Shown here one piece after another: positions 42,284-51,763 of a stretch of 64,000 nucleotides of DNA; position 1 is the stretch's first letter; each line of letters starts with the position of its first letter. The position numbers and the translations under genes were made by a program. Source of the stretch: JACPYM01 sp031423495 (GTDB lineage Bacteria; Acidobacteriota; Blastocatellia; RBC074). The notes below the pieces were generated by a model. The model was not told the origin of the DNA. It made no database searches and was given only the letters and a program-made list of their open reading frames with translations. Location of the stretch: positions 62,001-126,000 of the forward strand of contig JANPFP010000219.1 of assembly GCA_031423495.1 (NCBI GenBank). The letters run 5' to 3'.

Positions 42284-45200
42284 TTACTCGATAATTACTC
42301 GCTCACTCGCGCCGCGTCCGAAAGTTTCAGGGTGATACATCTCTTCGGCCTTCGTGGGCGGAACCACGAACACGCCCGGCGTCGTCGCCCGCGCGACATA
42401 CGAATAGTTATGCACGCCTTCCCACAGCAATGAGGTGAAGGTTTCGACGCGTTCGTCGCGCAGGTTTTGATGTTCGTACCAAGTGCTTTGCCACCACCAC
42501 CAGCGATTGGAGGCCCCGTCTTTTTGCGCTTGCGGGTCGCGCGGGATCGCGCCTGTCACGGCGAGCGCCGGATTCAATGCTTCAAAGCCTGCGGGCAGCG
42601 GATCAACCAACGCTACGTGATAGCGGCGCGCTGGGGCGACCATCGTCAGACGTACACGAACTTGCGCACCGGCCTTAATCCGCCATGTGCCGTCTTCCTG
42701 CCGCCGCACGTCGTTGGGGTTGTCAATCGCTTCATAAACGCGCGTCACCGTGAAGCCGTAATCAGCCGCCTTCAACTGCAAATTGCTCGGCGCGTATTGC
42801 ATCCCGATGCGGTAATACATCCGCCCTGCGCCTTCTTTGGCGAGCGTCAGATTGGGCGTGCCGCCTTTGTCCATTAAGTAAGACATCGGCACATTGATTT
42901 GCGAACGTTCAGTCGTGCGGCCTTTGAAAGCGTGTTCGCCCGCGTAACCTTCGCCCAGCCAGGCGCGCGCGATGAAATTCGGCGTGACCTTTTCATAAGT
43001 ATTGAAATAACGATCCAGCGCCAACAGCACCCAGCAATTCTCTTGCGTGTTCTCCCAACGCCCCGCCTTTCTTTGTGCCAACAAGCCGCGCGCGAGTTTG
43101 GCGATCAGATCATTCGTCGGATCGTCGCCGATCAACGCGGCGAGAATGATGCCGTCGGCGCGGCGGTTGGAATGCAACATCAGGTAAGCGCCGTCGCCAT
43201 ACGTTGTAGTGAAATGCGCGTTGCCAGCGGTTTCCTCTACGCGATTGGCGAGGTGGCGGCGGATGGCTGCGACTTCGAGTTTTGAATTGGCTTCACCTGA
43301 CAGCACGGGCAGCAGCCAGCCCAACGATTCAAGCGGTAACTTGTCGGCTCCGCCCGCTTGCGCGATCAACGAACGCGCTTTGGCGGCGTCGCGGTCATTC
43401 ATCAGCGTGCGCGTGAACAGCGCATAAGCGATCAACGAACGGCGCGCTTCGATGCCGTACCAACTCGGAATGTGACGTTCGACGTTGCGCAGGTATTGTT
43501 GGGACTTGTCGGTCATCTCTTTCGGCACGTCGAAGCCTTTGGCTTTGGCGCGCGTGAGGGCGTGGGCTACGTGAATGCTGAGGTAAGGCCACGACTCATC
43601 GCCTCTGCGCCAAAAGCCGAAACCTCCATCGTTCCCTTGCATGCCGCGCAATCGTTCGATGTCGCGTTTGACACCGGCTTCGAGTACGTCGGCTTTGGGC
43701 AAGCCCTTCGCATCGAAAGCCGCCAGCACATCTCGCAACGCAGCGATGGCGAGTACGCGCGAACTGATTTGCTCGGCGCATTCATACGGATAGTTCGACA
43801 GATAGATCACCGCGTCGGTCAGCGCCTGCAATTGCGTGCTTGACGTAGTGACTTCCAACCCGCCGAACTGCTTGACCGCATCGCTTGGCGCTTTCACGGG
43901 TTGCGCGAATACGCCGTTGTCGATTTCGCCGTAAACTGCGAATGCCTCAGTCGTTGCCGGAGTCCATACGGGCAAGCTCACTTCGGCGGCGTCAGCCCAT
44001 TTGCCAGCCGTCGCGCCTATCTGAAAGCGCGCCGTGCCCGGTCGCAACGTAGTCGCGGGGAAGCGAACTTCTACGCGATCATTGGGCGGGACGGTGACGC
44101 GGCGTCCGGCGTACGTAGTACCGGCTTCAGCCGGAAGCGTTTGATTGCGCGAGATTCCGGCTGAAGCCGGTACTACATGCAACGCAGCGTTCGTCGCACG
44201 CACAACGACATCTACTGTCATCGGCGCATCGGTTTGGTTTTGCACGACGACAGGAAGCTCTACGCGGTCGCCGAAATTCAGGAAGCGCGGCGCACTCGGT
44301 CGCACCATCAACGGCAAGCGCGCCGTGATGGCGGCTTCGCCCGTACCGAATTGCTTTTCGCCCGCGCCCGCTACGGCCATTACGCGATAGCGCGTCAGGT
44401 TGTCGGGCAGCTTGACCGTGACCGAAGTGCGTCCGTTGGCATCGGTGGGCAACGAAGCGGCGAAGAAGGCGAGCGCGTCGAAGTTGGAACGGACTTGGAT
44501 TTGTTGGGCAGGTTCGCCAACCATGACAGAGCGTTGCATCTCTAATTTGCCCATCGCCATTGACATTGGTGCTGCTACTACTGCTCTTCCAAATCCACCA
44601 AGGTCACGAAGCGACTCTGTATTTCTTACACTGTATTGCCGCTGTTGACCTGTGGCTTTGTCTATATACGTGCCTTGATTCATCTTGCCAATCAACTGCT
44701 CTGGATTCGCCAACGCTACCTTCTCCCGCAAGTGATGTTCGCGTACGTCGTCGCCGCGTTGCGGATAAAACGACGCCAGCGGATCGCCCAGCTTGTAACC
44801 GGTCAACGCCAGCACGGCTTCGTCAACGACGACCAACGCGACTTCGCCGCCCGCGACGGGCTTGCCTGCGGCGTCGCGCAGTTCGACATCCACATTCGTA
44901 GTCCCGCCCGGTTCAAGCGCTTTGTCGCGCGGCGTAACCGTTGCCGTCAGTTTGCGCGACGCGGGCGGAATCGAAAGGTTGAGTGCGCCTGACGCATACG
45001 CCGGACGTTTGGGTAAGCTGGGTTGCGGTTCGCCTTGATCGTTCGTGCGTTCGGCTGCGCCGACCAGATCAACTTGTACGTGCAGGTTTGGCGTGAAGGC
45101 GTCTTCGATGGCGACGCGCAAGGTGTGCGATGCGCCGTTGATGGTGAAACGTTCAGTGCGCACGAGTCCCGCGCGGCGCAAGGTCAGCACGGCTTCGGCG

Positions 45201-48200
45201 TTGGCGAACGGAGCTTGCACCAAAATCTCAGCCGTCTCGCCTGCCTTGTATTCCTTTTGATTCGGGATGAGTTCAACTTTCTCTTGCGCGAGGTCACGCG
45301 ACGGAGGCTGTTTGCCACCCGCTACCCAAAGCGTGAGTTCGCTCTGATTGGGACGTTCGCGGTCGTCAATGATCGTCGCGCGTACGCGATAAGTCCCGCC
45401 CTCTTTCGGCGTGAAGCGGCATTGCACCGTGTTGCTAGTTGAACGCACGCCGCAATCTTGCGGATTGCTTTCGACCTGCTTCCATTCGCCTTTGTCGTAT
45501 TGCCATGCGAGCTGTACGGCTTGCATTTTGATTTCGCGGTTGGCAATGGCCTTGCCGTCGAGGTCGGTGACGATGGCGTCAACAATCAAAGGCTCGCCTG
45601 GCTGAACGAAGGTGCGCGGGCTGCGCAAGCCGACATACAACTCAGCCGGATGCACGAGCAACGTCGTAGCGCTGCCCAGCGATTGGCGATTGACATCTTG
45701 TACGTTCGCCGTCGCCGTGATGCTCGTCGCGCGCGCAGGCGCAATGCTGTCGAAATCAATATGCAACGTATGCTTGCCGCTCGCGTCAGTGCGCGCGGTG
45801 AATTGCTGATTGCCGCTGTTTTGTCCGCCCTGAAAACTCGACACCCACCACGGCGTCCAAGTGCCAAAGGTGAACTCGCCGCGATTGGGCGGCGTGTAAT
45901 TTGTCGCCGTCGCCGTGACGTTCCAACTGACTTCGGCATTGGGCAAACCGCCGCCCGCGTAATAGTTCGCCGCGACGGTCAGATTGGCTGCGCCTTTGAC
46001 GAAATGCGGCCCCGCGTCGGCCTTGACCGTGACTTCATATTCGGGACGGCGGAACTCTTGGACTTGAAACGTATGCGTGTGTTCCCACAGGGTTTCGGTG
46101 TTGGTTGCAACTTGGCGCAATTGGAATTGCGCTGAGCCCAGATTCATCGCTTTGAGCAAACTTAGTTTCGTATCGAAGCCGCCTAAGGTGTTGACGTTCA
46201 GCAAGCCTTTGCTGATTTCATTGCCACGACTATCCAACAACCGATAAAACAATGAAGCAGGCCCAGCCGTACCGACATCGCCGCGCGGCCCGCCATTGAT
46301 GCGACGTACCCAACCCTTGATGCGAACTTCTTCGCCCGGTTTATAAAGTCCGCGATCATCAAAGACGTGCCACGCCAGCCGGTCAGTGATCGTACCCTTT
46401 TGCCAACCGTTGTCATCATCGTAGCCATGAACATTTTGCGGCAGGATGGCCGTGTCGTTGCCTGCGCGTGCGATCAGCAAGTGCCGCTTGCCGCTCAAGG
46501 CAAAACGCGCCAGCCCCGCAGCATCGGCTTTGCTCGTATCGCTTCCAGCCTCAGCCCCTCTGCGCAATTCAAGCTCAACGCCTTTGAGCGGCTTGCCATC
46601 CTTCAACGACGAAGCCCACGCGACGAGCTCGCTGTGATCTACGAAAGCGTCCAATCCGATTTGTGTCGCCTGCAACCAAACGTAAATCGCGCGGCGCTCA
46701 TATTCGTTTTTGGGCGGTTGCACGGCTTCGATGGCGAGAACCATTTGCCCAACAGGATTGGCGCCATTGGTCAACGTGGGTGCGAGGTCAATCGCGGTTT
46801 CAACGAGTTCATCAGGTTTGGCGGCGACGTTGATCGTTTTTGACGCAGCCAAACGACCAAGCGCAGGCAGCGGCTTCCAATCGCGTCCGCGCCGTCCCCA
46901 GCCGTTGCCGCCATCGCGCAGGAACGTGGCGTAAGGCGTCCAGTCGGCGGGCGTGACGGCATACAACGTAGTTTTGAGTTGCGCGTGATTGACGGTGAAA
47001 ACCGAAAATTTAGCAGGCGCGTTGGGGTCGAGTACGGCAAAGCCTTCGGCAGCGGCGGCGAGATTGGGGTCGGCGTTGCCTACGGTGAACGTGATGGTCT
47101 TCGTCGTGCCTAGTGTTTGGCTGAACTGATCTTTCAGCGCGCCGTCAATCGTGACGGTATAAGTCGTGCGGCCTTTGGTCGCGCCTTGAATCTGGATGTT
47201 GCTCCAGTTGGCAGTGATTTGCGCGCCGGGCAATTCGGGCGTGATGCGAATCCAGCTTTTCTGGAAGGCTTCCATCTCGAGTGGATTGTTGAATTCGAGC
47301 GACCACGGCATCAGCGGCGTGCATCGTTCCTGATAACCACAACGATGCGCCGTCAAACGCAACGGCGCGAAGGTCATAAACCGATAGCTATAAAGTTTTT
47401 CGGTGAGGCGCGGCCCTTCAGCCGAGGGCGTACCGGCTTTGACGGTGACGAGACAATTCGTTTCGGCGGGCAGCGGTTCGGTCGGTTTGAAAGCCAGCCA
47501 GCGGTCGCCTTGCGCGGCTTGCGAGAATTGGCGAACGGTCGCGTCGGCTTTGATTTCGTCTTCGGTGGCAAGGCGCAGCGCGTAGTTGCGATTAGCCGCG
47601 TTCAGTTGCAGGTGTTCCAGCACGTCGGCTTTGCTGATGCGTTGATCGAATTCTAAATAGAGCAACGGTTCGCGCTGTTGCGGGCCGTCTTGTGGATAAG
47701 CGTGCTTGACCGTCAACGACGGCGTAGCGAATGTGAATCGTTTCGTCGCTGCGAGCGCATTGCCCCAAACAGATTTCGTACCGGCGGGAATTTCTACGGT
47801 ATAAGTCGTCGCCATCGGAAAGCGTTTGTCCGGCGCGAAAAGCAACGTCTTCGTGCCCAACCAGCGCCAGCGTCCCGCCAAAGTTCCTGAAGACTGCGGC
47901 GTAAGTTTCACCGGCACTTGTTGCGCGGCGAGGTCGTCATTTGATGTGACGGCGACCATTGGTTGTGAAAATGTAATGCTCAGATGCGGAGCGAGCGGAA
48001 CTTCGCCTTCGGGCGCGTAACGCAAAATTTCGAGCGGTGCAGTCGAGGGCTTTTCGTTCAGCGCGAGATTGTTCGCGGGCGGAAAGGCTTCAGTGGTCGT
48101 TTGTCCGGTGCGCGGTGCGGGAAGCGAACGTTCGCGGAAGGCAAACGGCTTTTCGTCTTCAGCTTCGGCTTTGAGCGGAGCCAATCGTTTCAACAACGTT

Positions 48201-48433
48201 GCCGTATCGTTCGCGTCCAGCAATTGCGTGGCAGGTGTAGGCAAGGCTGACGGACGTTCCTGCGCTTCTGAGCCTTCGCTCAGGCGGAACTGCAAACCTG
48301 ACGGCGTAGCGGACGCGGACGGCCTATTGGCCGGGCGGCGTTGACCTTGTGTAGTGGGCAAAGCGAAAAACGCCGCTGCGATGGCGAGCGTGAAAAGCGT
48401 GGCCGTGATTAGGTGCGGGCGAAATTTGAACAT
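42284..48433 (-). CDS. Bacterial alpha-2-macroglobulin with thioester motif
   Basis: The 2049-residue protein has a signal peptide (HLITATLFTLAIAAAFFALP) without a lipobox. Repeated macroglobulin (MG) beta domains follow: FSQPMVAVTSND, a bait-like central region, the MG7-type YEVTVKADAGPHFVKGAANL segment and LEPGGTTNVDVELRDAAGKPVAGGEVALVVVDEAVL. The thioester domain carries YECAEQ (Cys1552, Glu1554, Gln1555), matching the CxEQ motif that traps proteases covalently. The helical alpha/alpha toroid comes next, with GNDGGFGFWRRGDESWPYLS. The end (FGRGASERVIIE) is the receptor-binding-like region. Bacterial A2M protects the cell by trapping attacking proteases in the periplasm. No pbpC neighbour. 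A palindromic repeat is inserted in frame at 44115-44176. Confidence 0.95.
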   Translation of the reverse strand: MFKFRPHLITATLFTLAIAAAFFALPTTQGQRRPANRPSASATPSGLQFRLSEGSEAQERPSALPTPATQLLDANDTATLLKRLAPLKAEAEDEKPFAFRERSLPAPRTGQTTTEAFPPANNLALNEKPSTAPLEILRYAPEGEVPLAPHLSITFSQPMVAVTSNDDLAAQQVPVKLTPQSSGTLAGRWRWLGTKTLLFAPDKRFPMATTYTVEIPAGTKSVWGNALAATKRFTFATPSLTVKHAYPQDGPQQREPLLYLEFDQRISKADVLEHLQLNAANRNYALRLATEDEIKADATVRQFSQAAQGDRWLAFKPTEPLPAETNCLVTVKAGTPSAEGPRLTEKLYSYRFMTFAPLRLTAHRCGYQERCTPLMPWSLEFNNPLEMEAFQKSWIRITPELPGAQITANWSNIQIQGATKGRTTYTVTIDGALKDQFSQTLGTTKTITFTVGNADPNLAAAAEGFAVLDPNAPAKFSVFTVNHAQLKTTLYAVTPADWTPYATFLRDGGNGWGRRGRDWKPLPALGRLAASKTINVAAKPDELVETAIDLAPTLTNGANPVGQMVLAIEAVQPPKNEYERRAIYVWLQATQIGLDAFVDHSELVAWASSLKDGKPLKGVELELRRGAEAGSDTSKADAAGLARFALSGKRHLLIARAGNDTAILPQNVHGYDDDNGWQKGTITDRLAWHVFDDRGLYKPGEEVRIKGWVRRINGGPRGDVGTAGPASLFYRLLDSRGNEISKGLLNVNTLGGFDTKLSLLKAMNLGSAQFQLRQVATNTETLWEHTHTFQVQEFRRPEYEVTVKADAGPHFVKGAANLTVAANYYAGGGLPNAEVSWNVTATATNYTPPNRGEFTFGTWTPWWVSSFQGGQNSGNQQFTARTDASGKHTLHIDFDSIAPARATSITATANVQDVNRQSLGSATTLLVHPAELYVGLRSPRTFVQPGEPLIVDAIVTDLDGKAIANREIKMQAVQLAWQYDKGEWKQVESNPQDCGVRSTSNTVQCRFTPKEGGTYRVRATIIDDRERPNQSELTLWVAGGKQPPSRDLAQEKVELIPNQKEYKAGETAEILVQAPFANAEAVLTLRRAGLVRTERFTINGASHTLRVAIEDAFTPNLHVQVDLVGAAERTNDQGEPQPSLPKRPAYASGALNLSIPPASRKLTATVTPRDKALEPGGTTNVDVELRDAAGKPVAGGEVALVVVDEAVLALTGYKLGDPLASFYPQRGDDVREHHLREKVALANPEQLIGKMNQGTYIDKATGQQRQYSVRNTESLRDLGGFGRAVVAAPMSMAMGKLEMQRSVMVGEPAQQIQVRSNFDALAFFAASLPTDANGRTSVTVKLPDNLTRYRVMAVAGAGEKQFGTGEAAITARLPLMVRPSAPRFLNFGDRVELPVVVQNQTDAPMTVDVVVRATNAALHVVPASAGISRNQTLPAEAGTTYAGRRVTVPPNDRVEVRFPATTLRPGTARFQIGATAGKWADAAEVSLPVWTPATTEAFAVYGEIDNGVFAQPVKAPSDAVKQFGGLEVTTSSTQLQALTDAVIYLSNYPYECAEQISSRVLAIAALRDVLAAFDAKGLPKADVLEAGVKRDIERLRGMQGNDGGFGFWRRGDESWPYLSIHVAHALTRAKAKGFDVPKEMTDKSQQYLRNVERHIPSWYGIEARRSLIAYALFTRTLMNDRDAAKARSLIAQAGGADKLPLESLGWLLPVLSGEANSKLEVAAIRRHLANRVEETAGNAHFTTTYGDGAYLMLHSNRRADGIILAALIGDDPTNDLIAKLARGLLAQRKAGRWENTQENCWVLLALDRYFNTYEKVTPNFIARAWLGEGYAGEHAFKGRTTERSQINVPMSYLMDKGGTPNLTLAKEGAGRMYYRIGMQYAPSNLQLKAADYGFTVTRVYEAIDNPNDVRRQEDGTWRIKAGAQVRVRLTMVAPARRYHVALVDPLPAGFEALNPALAVTGAIPRDPQAQKDGASNRWWWWQSTWYEHQNLRDERVETFTSLLWEGVHNYSYVARATTPGVFVVPPTKAEEMYHPETFGRGASERVIIE
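44115..44176. repeat. In-frame palindromic element inside the alpha-2-macroglobulin gene
   Basis: Two perfect 22-bp inverted arms (44115-44136 and 44155-44176) around an 18-bp loop. The coding strand through it translates to VVPASAGISRNQTLPAEAGT, an insertion-like segment between beta strands. It keeps the frame. Confidence 0.88.
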
Positions 48434-48540
48434 GGCTTACCTCAAGTTTATTGGTGAATGGGGGACAGGCTATCGAACGCTCAGGGCTGCGACTTGTTGC
48501 TGATAATTTTTTTAAGGGAGCGCGCTCGTCCCGAGCGCAA

Positions 48541-48622
48541 AAGAAAAAGCCGCGCAGCGTTCCTTTTCTTTCGTCACACGCCAGGCGAAAGATGAAGTAA
48601 GGAAGGCTGCGCCGCTTTTCTT
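48541..48622. repeat. Palindromic element overlapping the 3' end of the enoyl-CoA hydratase gene
   Basis: AAGAAAAAGCCGCGCAGC (48541-48558) pairs imperfectly with GCTGCGCCGCTTTTCTT (48606-48622). The right arm ends in the hydratase stop codon, and a further small hairpin CCCGCAGGGATGCGGG continues into the coding sequence and encodes its last residues. Confidence 0.75.
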
Positions 48623-49412
48623 ACTGCCCGCAGGGATGCGGGCGTTCCCAGGTTGCCGGACGTTTTTCTAAAAATGCATTCATACCTTCCTGCGCGTCGC
48701 CGGCCAGCGCGTTGAGGCTCATCACTTCTTTGGTATAGCGATAAGCCTCGGCTTGGTCGAGTTCGATTTGCGCGTAGAAAGCCTGCTTGCCCAAGCCGAC
48801 GGTGAAGGCGCTCGCGTTGGCGATGTGTTGTGCGAGTTCGTCGGTGGTGGCGCGCAATTGATCGGGAGCGACTACGTGATTGACGAGGCCCCATTCGGCT
48901 GCCGTATGCGCGTTGATGGGTTTGCCGGTCAGCAACATTTCCAAAGCGCGTTTGCGTCCGATGACGCGGGTCAAGGCGACCATGGGTGTCGAGCAAAACA
49001 GTCCGATCTTCACGCCCGGCGTAGCGAACGTGGCGGCCTCGCTCGCCACCACCAAGTCGCACGTAGCCACCAACTGGCAGCCCGCCGCAGTGGCTAAGGC
49101 ATGCACTTCGGCAATCACCGGTTGCGGAATTTTTTGCAGGTTTTCCATTAGTTCTACGCAAGTGTCGAAGAGCGTGCGGTAATCAGCGACGGTGCGATCA
49201 ATCATTTCGCGCAAATCATGTCCGGCGCAAAAGGCTGCGCCGTTCGCGGCGAGAATGATTACGCGTGTCTCAGGTTGCGCGCTGATCTCACGCAAACAAG
49301 CGGTGAGTTCGCGCATCAAGGCGAGCGAGAGAGCGTTGCGTTTGGCCGGATGGTTCAGCGTGATGCGGGCGATGCCATTGGTTGATTCGGTGAGTAAGTA
49401 TTCGTAGCTCAT
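48621..49412 (-). CDS. Enoyl-CoA hydratase/isomerase (crotonase) family protein
   Basis: The ATG at 49412 gives 263 residues; the much longer open frame to 50018 reads through the symporter in another frame and is not used. Crotonase features: ITLNHPAKRNALS, AAFCAGHDLREM (oxyanion-hole Gly), VHALATAAGCQLVATCDLVVAS, ATFATPGVKIGLFCSTPMVAL and GLVNHVVAP. The catalytic Glu pair of true hydratases is not obvious: the GCQLVATCDL and GLFCS segments resemble ECHDC3-like hydratases. It should act on acyl-CoA thioesters. The C-terminal residues ERPHPCGQ are encoded by a palindromic repeat. No other beta-oxidation gene nearby. Confidence 0.9.
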   Translation of the reverse strand: MSYEYLLTESTNGIARITLNHPAKRNALSLALMRELTACLREISAQPETRVIILAANGAAFCAGHDLREMIDRTVADYRTLFDTCVELMENLQKIPQPVIAEVHALATAAGCQLVATCDLVVASEAATFATPGVKIGLFCSTPMVALTRVIGRKRALEMLLTGKPINAHTAAEWGLVNHVVAPDQLRATTDELAQHIANASAFTVGLGKQAFYAQIELDQAEAYRYTKEVMSLNALAGDAQEGMNAFLEKRPATWERPHPCGQ

Positions 49413-49427
49413 AAAATTAGTAGTGAC

Positions 49428-49556
49428 GCGAAGCGTGTCCGTAGCCCGACCGTAAGAGAGGGCTACCTCAAGGATATTTTGATTGGGTTTGGTGACGCCG
49501 TTGCGCCCAGTGCCGAGGTAGCCCTCTCTTATGGTCGGGCTACGGACACGCTTCGC
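49428..49556. repeat. Palindromic element, copy A (arms 42 bp)
   Basis: Arms 49428-49469 and 49515-49556 match as reverse complements at 41 of 42 positions (core GTAGCCCGACC and AGAGAGGGCTAC). The right arm covers the last codons and stop of the symporter gene. A second copy of the same family is at 61392-61499. Confidence 0.92.
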
Positions 49557-50968
49557 GCTCGCGTTGTGTAAGTGATAATGATCAGCACCAGCAAGCCTGT
49601 CGTAGTGCCCCACAGCAGTGACGGCACGCCGTACCAGCCTTTGCCCGCCGTATATTTTTCGAGTGTGAACGTCACGGCAACGGATACGATCATTGCTGCG
49701 AGCGCAGCGTTCGCGTTGACGCGCCGCGTATACAAGCCTGCCAGCAACGGCAACAAGAGTGCTGCCGACATCAGCGTATAAAAAATCGTGAGCGCCGTGA
49801 CTACGCCGGGCAGCCACGCGGCGAGCAGCGCGCCGAGTAAGCCGCATACGATGGCAGCGATGCGTGCGACTTGTAACAACTGACGATCCGTCGCCGCCGG
49901 ATTGAAAAAGCCTTGATACAAATCTTTGGTCAACGAAGTCGAAAGCATAAACAGCACGGCGTCTGACGCGCTGAGTTCTGCCGAAAAGATCGCGCCTAAC
50001 AGCAAGCCGCCCAACCACAGCGGCAAGCTCTCGGTCAGCAACGTAGGCAGCGCCAGTTCGCGGTTTTCGAGCGCAGGGAATTGCACATGCGCGATGATGC
50101 CCAATAGCGCCGGAATAATCGCATAAGCCAGCAACGTCACGGCGTTGAGCGCTACGCCGCGTCGCACGGCAGATTCGTCGCGCGCGGCAAAAGCCTTTTG
50201 CAACAGGCCGGGCGAGATAATGAAAGCAGGCAGCAGCAACGCCAGATATTTCAATACGCCGCCCGCGCCGATGCCGGTGAAACTGAGATATTTGTCTGAA
50301 TTCGGAATCGCGTCACCCAATTCGATTTGCATCTGCAACGCCGTCCATCCAGCCAATGGGCCTCCCATTTGGTTGAGCAGATAAAACAGCACGAAGATAA
50401 ATCCGCCGAGTTTAACGACGGCTTGAAAGGCGTTGACGCGCGCCGTGCCGAGCAAGCCGCCGAAGACGAAATAGAGCGTTGCGACAGTTGCGCCAATCGC
50501 TGCGCCGATGGGCTTGCTGATGCCTGCGGCCACGTTGAGGATCAACGCAATCGCAATCAACTGCCCCGCGAGAATCGCCAGCGCGCCGCCCCACAACAGC
50601 ACAGCGACCAGCCGACGAACGCGCTTGTCATAACGATGTTCGAGATAATCGCCGACGGTCATCAGATCGTGTTCTTTGGCTACGCGCCAGATGCGCGGGC
50701 CGACAGCAAAGGCGAGTATGAGCGAACCGAGTCCGGCAGAACCTACCCACCACCATGCACTGAGTCCGTCACGAAAGCCGAGTCCGGTTGCGCCCACCGT
50801 AGAACCCGCGCCGATGTTGGCCGCGATTAACGTACCGAAAATCAAGCCCGCACTCAGTTGGCGTCCGGCGACGAAAAAGTCGCTCGATTGTTTCACGCGG
50901 CGCGAAAGGAATGCGCCGAGCAAAATCATGACGAGGGCGTAAGTGATCAGAATGAATAGGTAAGTCAC
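49529..50968 (-). CDS. Sodium:solute symporter (SSS family)
   Basis: The 479-residue membrane protein shows about 13 hydrophobic segments and the SSS signatures: SSDFFVAGRQLSAGLIFGTLIAANIGAGSTVGATGLGF, WWWVGSAGLGSLILAF, DLMTVGDYLEHRY, ARVNAFQAVVKLGGFIFVL and LLGAIFSAELSASDAVLFMLSTSLTKDLY. It should import a small organic solute such as a sugar, amino acid or carboxylate with sodium across the inner membrane. The substrate cannot be fixed from sequence. Its last residues (about ARSVSVARP) are encoded by repeat copy A. The enoyl-CoA hydratase gene lies downstream on the same strand. Confidence 0.92.
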   Translation of the reverse strand: MTYLFILITYALVMILLGAFLSRRVKQSSDFFVAGRQLSAGLIFGTLIAANIGAGSTVGATGLGFRDGLSAWWWVGSAGLGSLILAFAVGPRIWRVAKEHDLMTVGDYLEHRYDKRVRRLVAVLLWGGALAILAGQLIAIALILNVAAGISKPIGAAIGATVATLYFVFGGLLGTARVNAFQAVVKLGGFIFVLFYLLNQMGGPLAGWTALQMQIELGDAIPNSDKYLSFTGIGAGGVLKYLALLLPAFIISPGLLQKAFAARDESAVRRGVALNAVTLLAYAIIPALLGIIAHVQFPALENRELALPTLLTESLPLWLGGLLLGAIFSAELSASDAVLFMLSTSLTKDLYQGFFNPAATDRQLLQVARIAAIVCGLLGALLAAWLPGVVTALTIFYTLMSAALLLPLLAGLYTRRVNANAALAAMIVSVAVTFTLEKYTAGKGWYGVPSLLWGTTTGLLVLIIITYTTRARSVSVARP

Positions 50969-51184
50969 AGTGCGTTAGTAATAACACGAAGCGTCGGTAA
51001 TTTTAATTTGGCGTTATTCGCGGCTTGACGCGCGAGTCCCTGAAATCGAAGATTGCCGCAAATGTTGGAATTGCATGGCTACCCACCGGTTGCTACGTCT
51101 GTCCAGAAAAAGTTGGCGGCTTAAACTGTCCGCGCAGTGAACTGAAACCATGACCACTTTTTGTAACACAAGGAGATCGCTAGT

Positions 51185-51763
51185 TTGTTACCCACCACTA
51201 AGTTATCGAGCGAAGACTGTGATAGCGCAGATGCGCAAATCAACTTACCGCAAGGCGTACAGTTGCGTTCATTGGCAAGCCATCACGACGAACGCGGCGA
51301 TCTGACCGAAATTTTTCGCGCTCAATGGGACACGGGCATGACGCCCGTGCAATGGAATCTGGTGAATTCGCAAGCTGGCGTTTTGCGCGGCGTACATCTT
51401 CATCTCAAACACGTTGATTATTTGTTAATGGCGGCAGGACGCATGCTGGTGGGCTTGCGCGATTTGCGGCGCGGCTCTGTGACTGAAGGCCAAACCGCGC
51501 TGGTCGAATTGAATAGCGCCCACCAAGCCGCACTGACGATTCCGCCGGGCGTTGCGCATGGTTTTTATTTTCCTGAAGCGGCGCTTCACTTTTACGCGGT
51601 TTCGGCTTATTGGGATCCGACGGACGAACTCGGTTGTCATTGGGCTGATGCGGCGCTGGAAATTCCGTGGCCGATGACCGAAGCGATTGTTTCACCGCGC
51701 GATGCCGGATTGCCTTCGTTAAAAGATTTATTTGCTGCGACTATGTCGGTCCCGTCAAATTGA
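51185..51763 (+). CDS. dTDP-4-dehydrorhamnose 3,5-epimerase-like (RmlC) cupin protein
   Basis: A TTG start at 51185 is supported by AAGGAG 10 bases upstream. The 192-residue protein has the RmlC cupin fold: LASHHDERGDLTEIFR, WNLVNSQAGVLRGVHLHLKHVDYLLMAAGRMLVGLRDLR and IPPGVAHGFYFPEAALHFYAVSAYWDP. The conserved His of the GVLRGVH block is the usual catalytic base. It may epimerise a nucleotide-linked deoxysugar or be a related carbohydrate isomerase; the usual rmlABD neighbours are absent. It is convergent with, and overlaps by 23 bp, the glycosyltransferase gene. Confidence 0.85.
   Translation: MLPTTKLSSEDCDSADAQINLPQGVQLRSLASHHDERGDLTEIFRAQWDTGMTPVQWNLVNSQAGVLRGVHLHLKHVDYLLMAAGRMLVGLRDLRRGSVTEGQTALVELNSAHQAALTIPPGVAHGFYFPEAALHFYAVSAYWDPTDELGCHWADAALEIPWPMTEAIVSPRDAGLPSLKDLFAATMSVPSN

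Noticed and set aside
49413..50018. N-terminal extension of the enoyl-CoA hydratase
   Set aside because: It runs through the repeat and out of frame through the symporter gene; crotonase homology begins at 49412.
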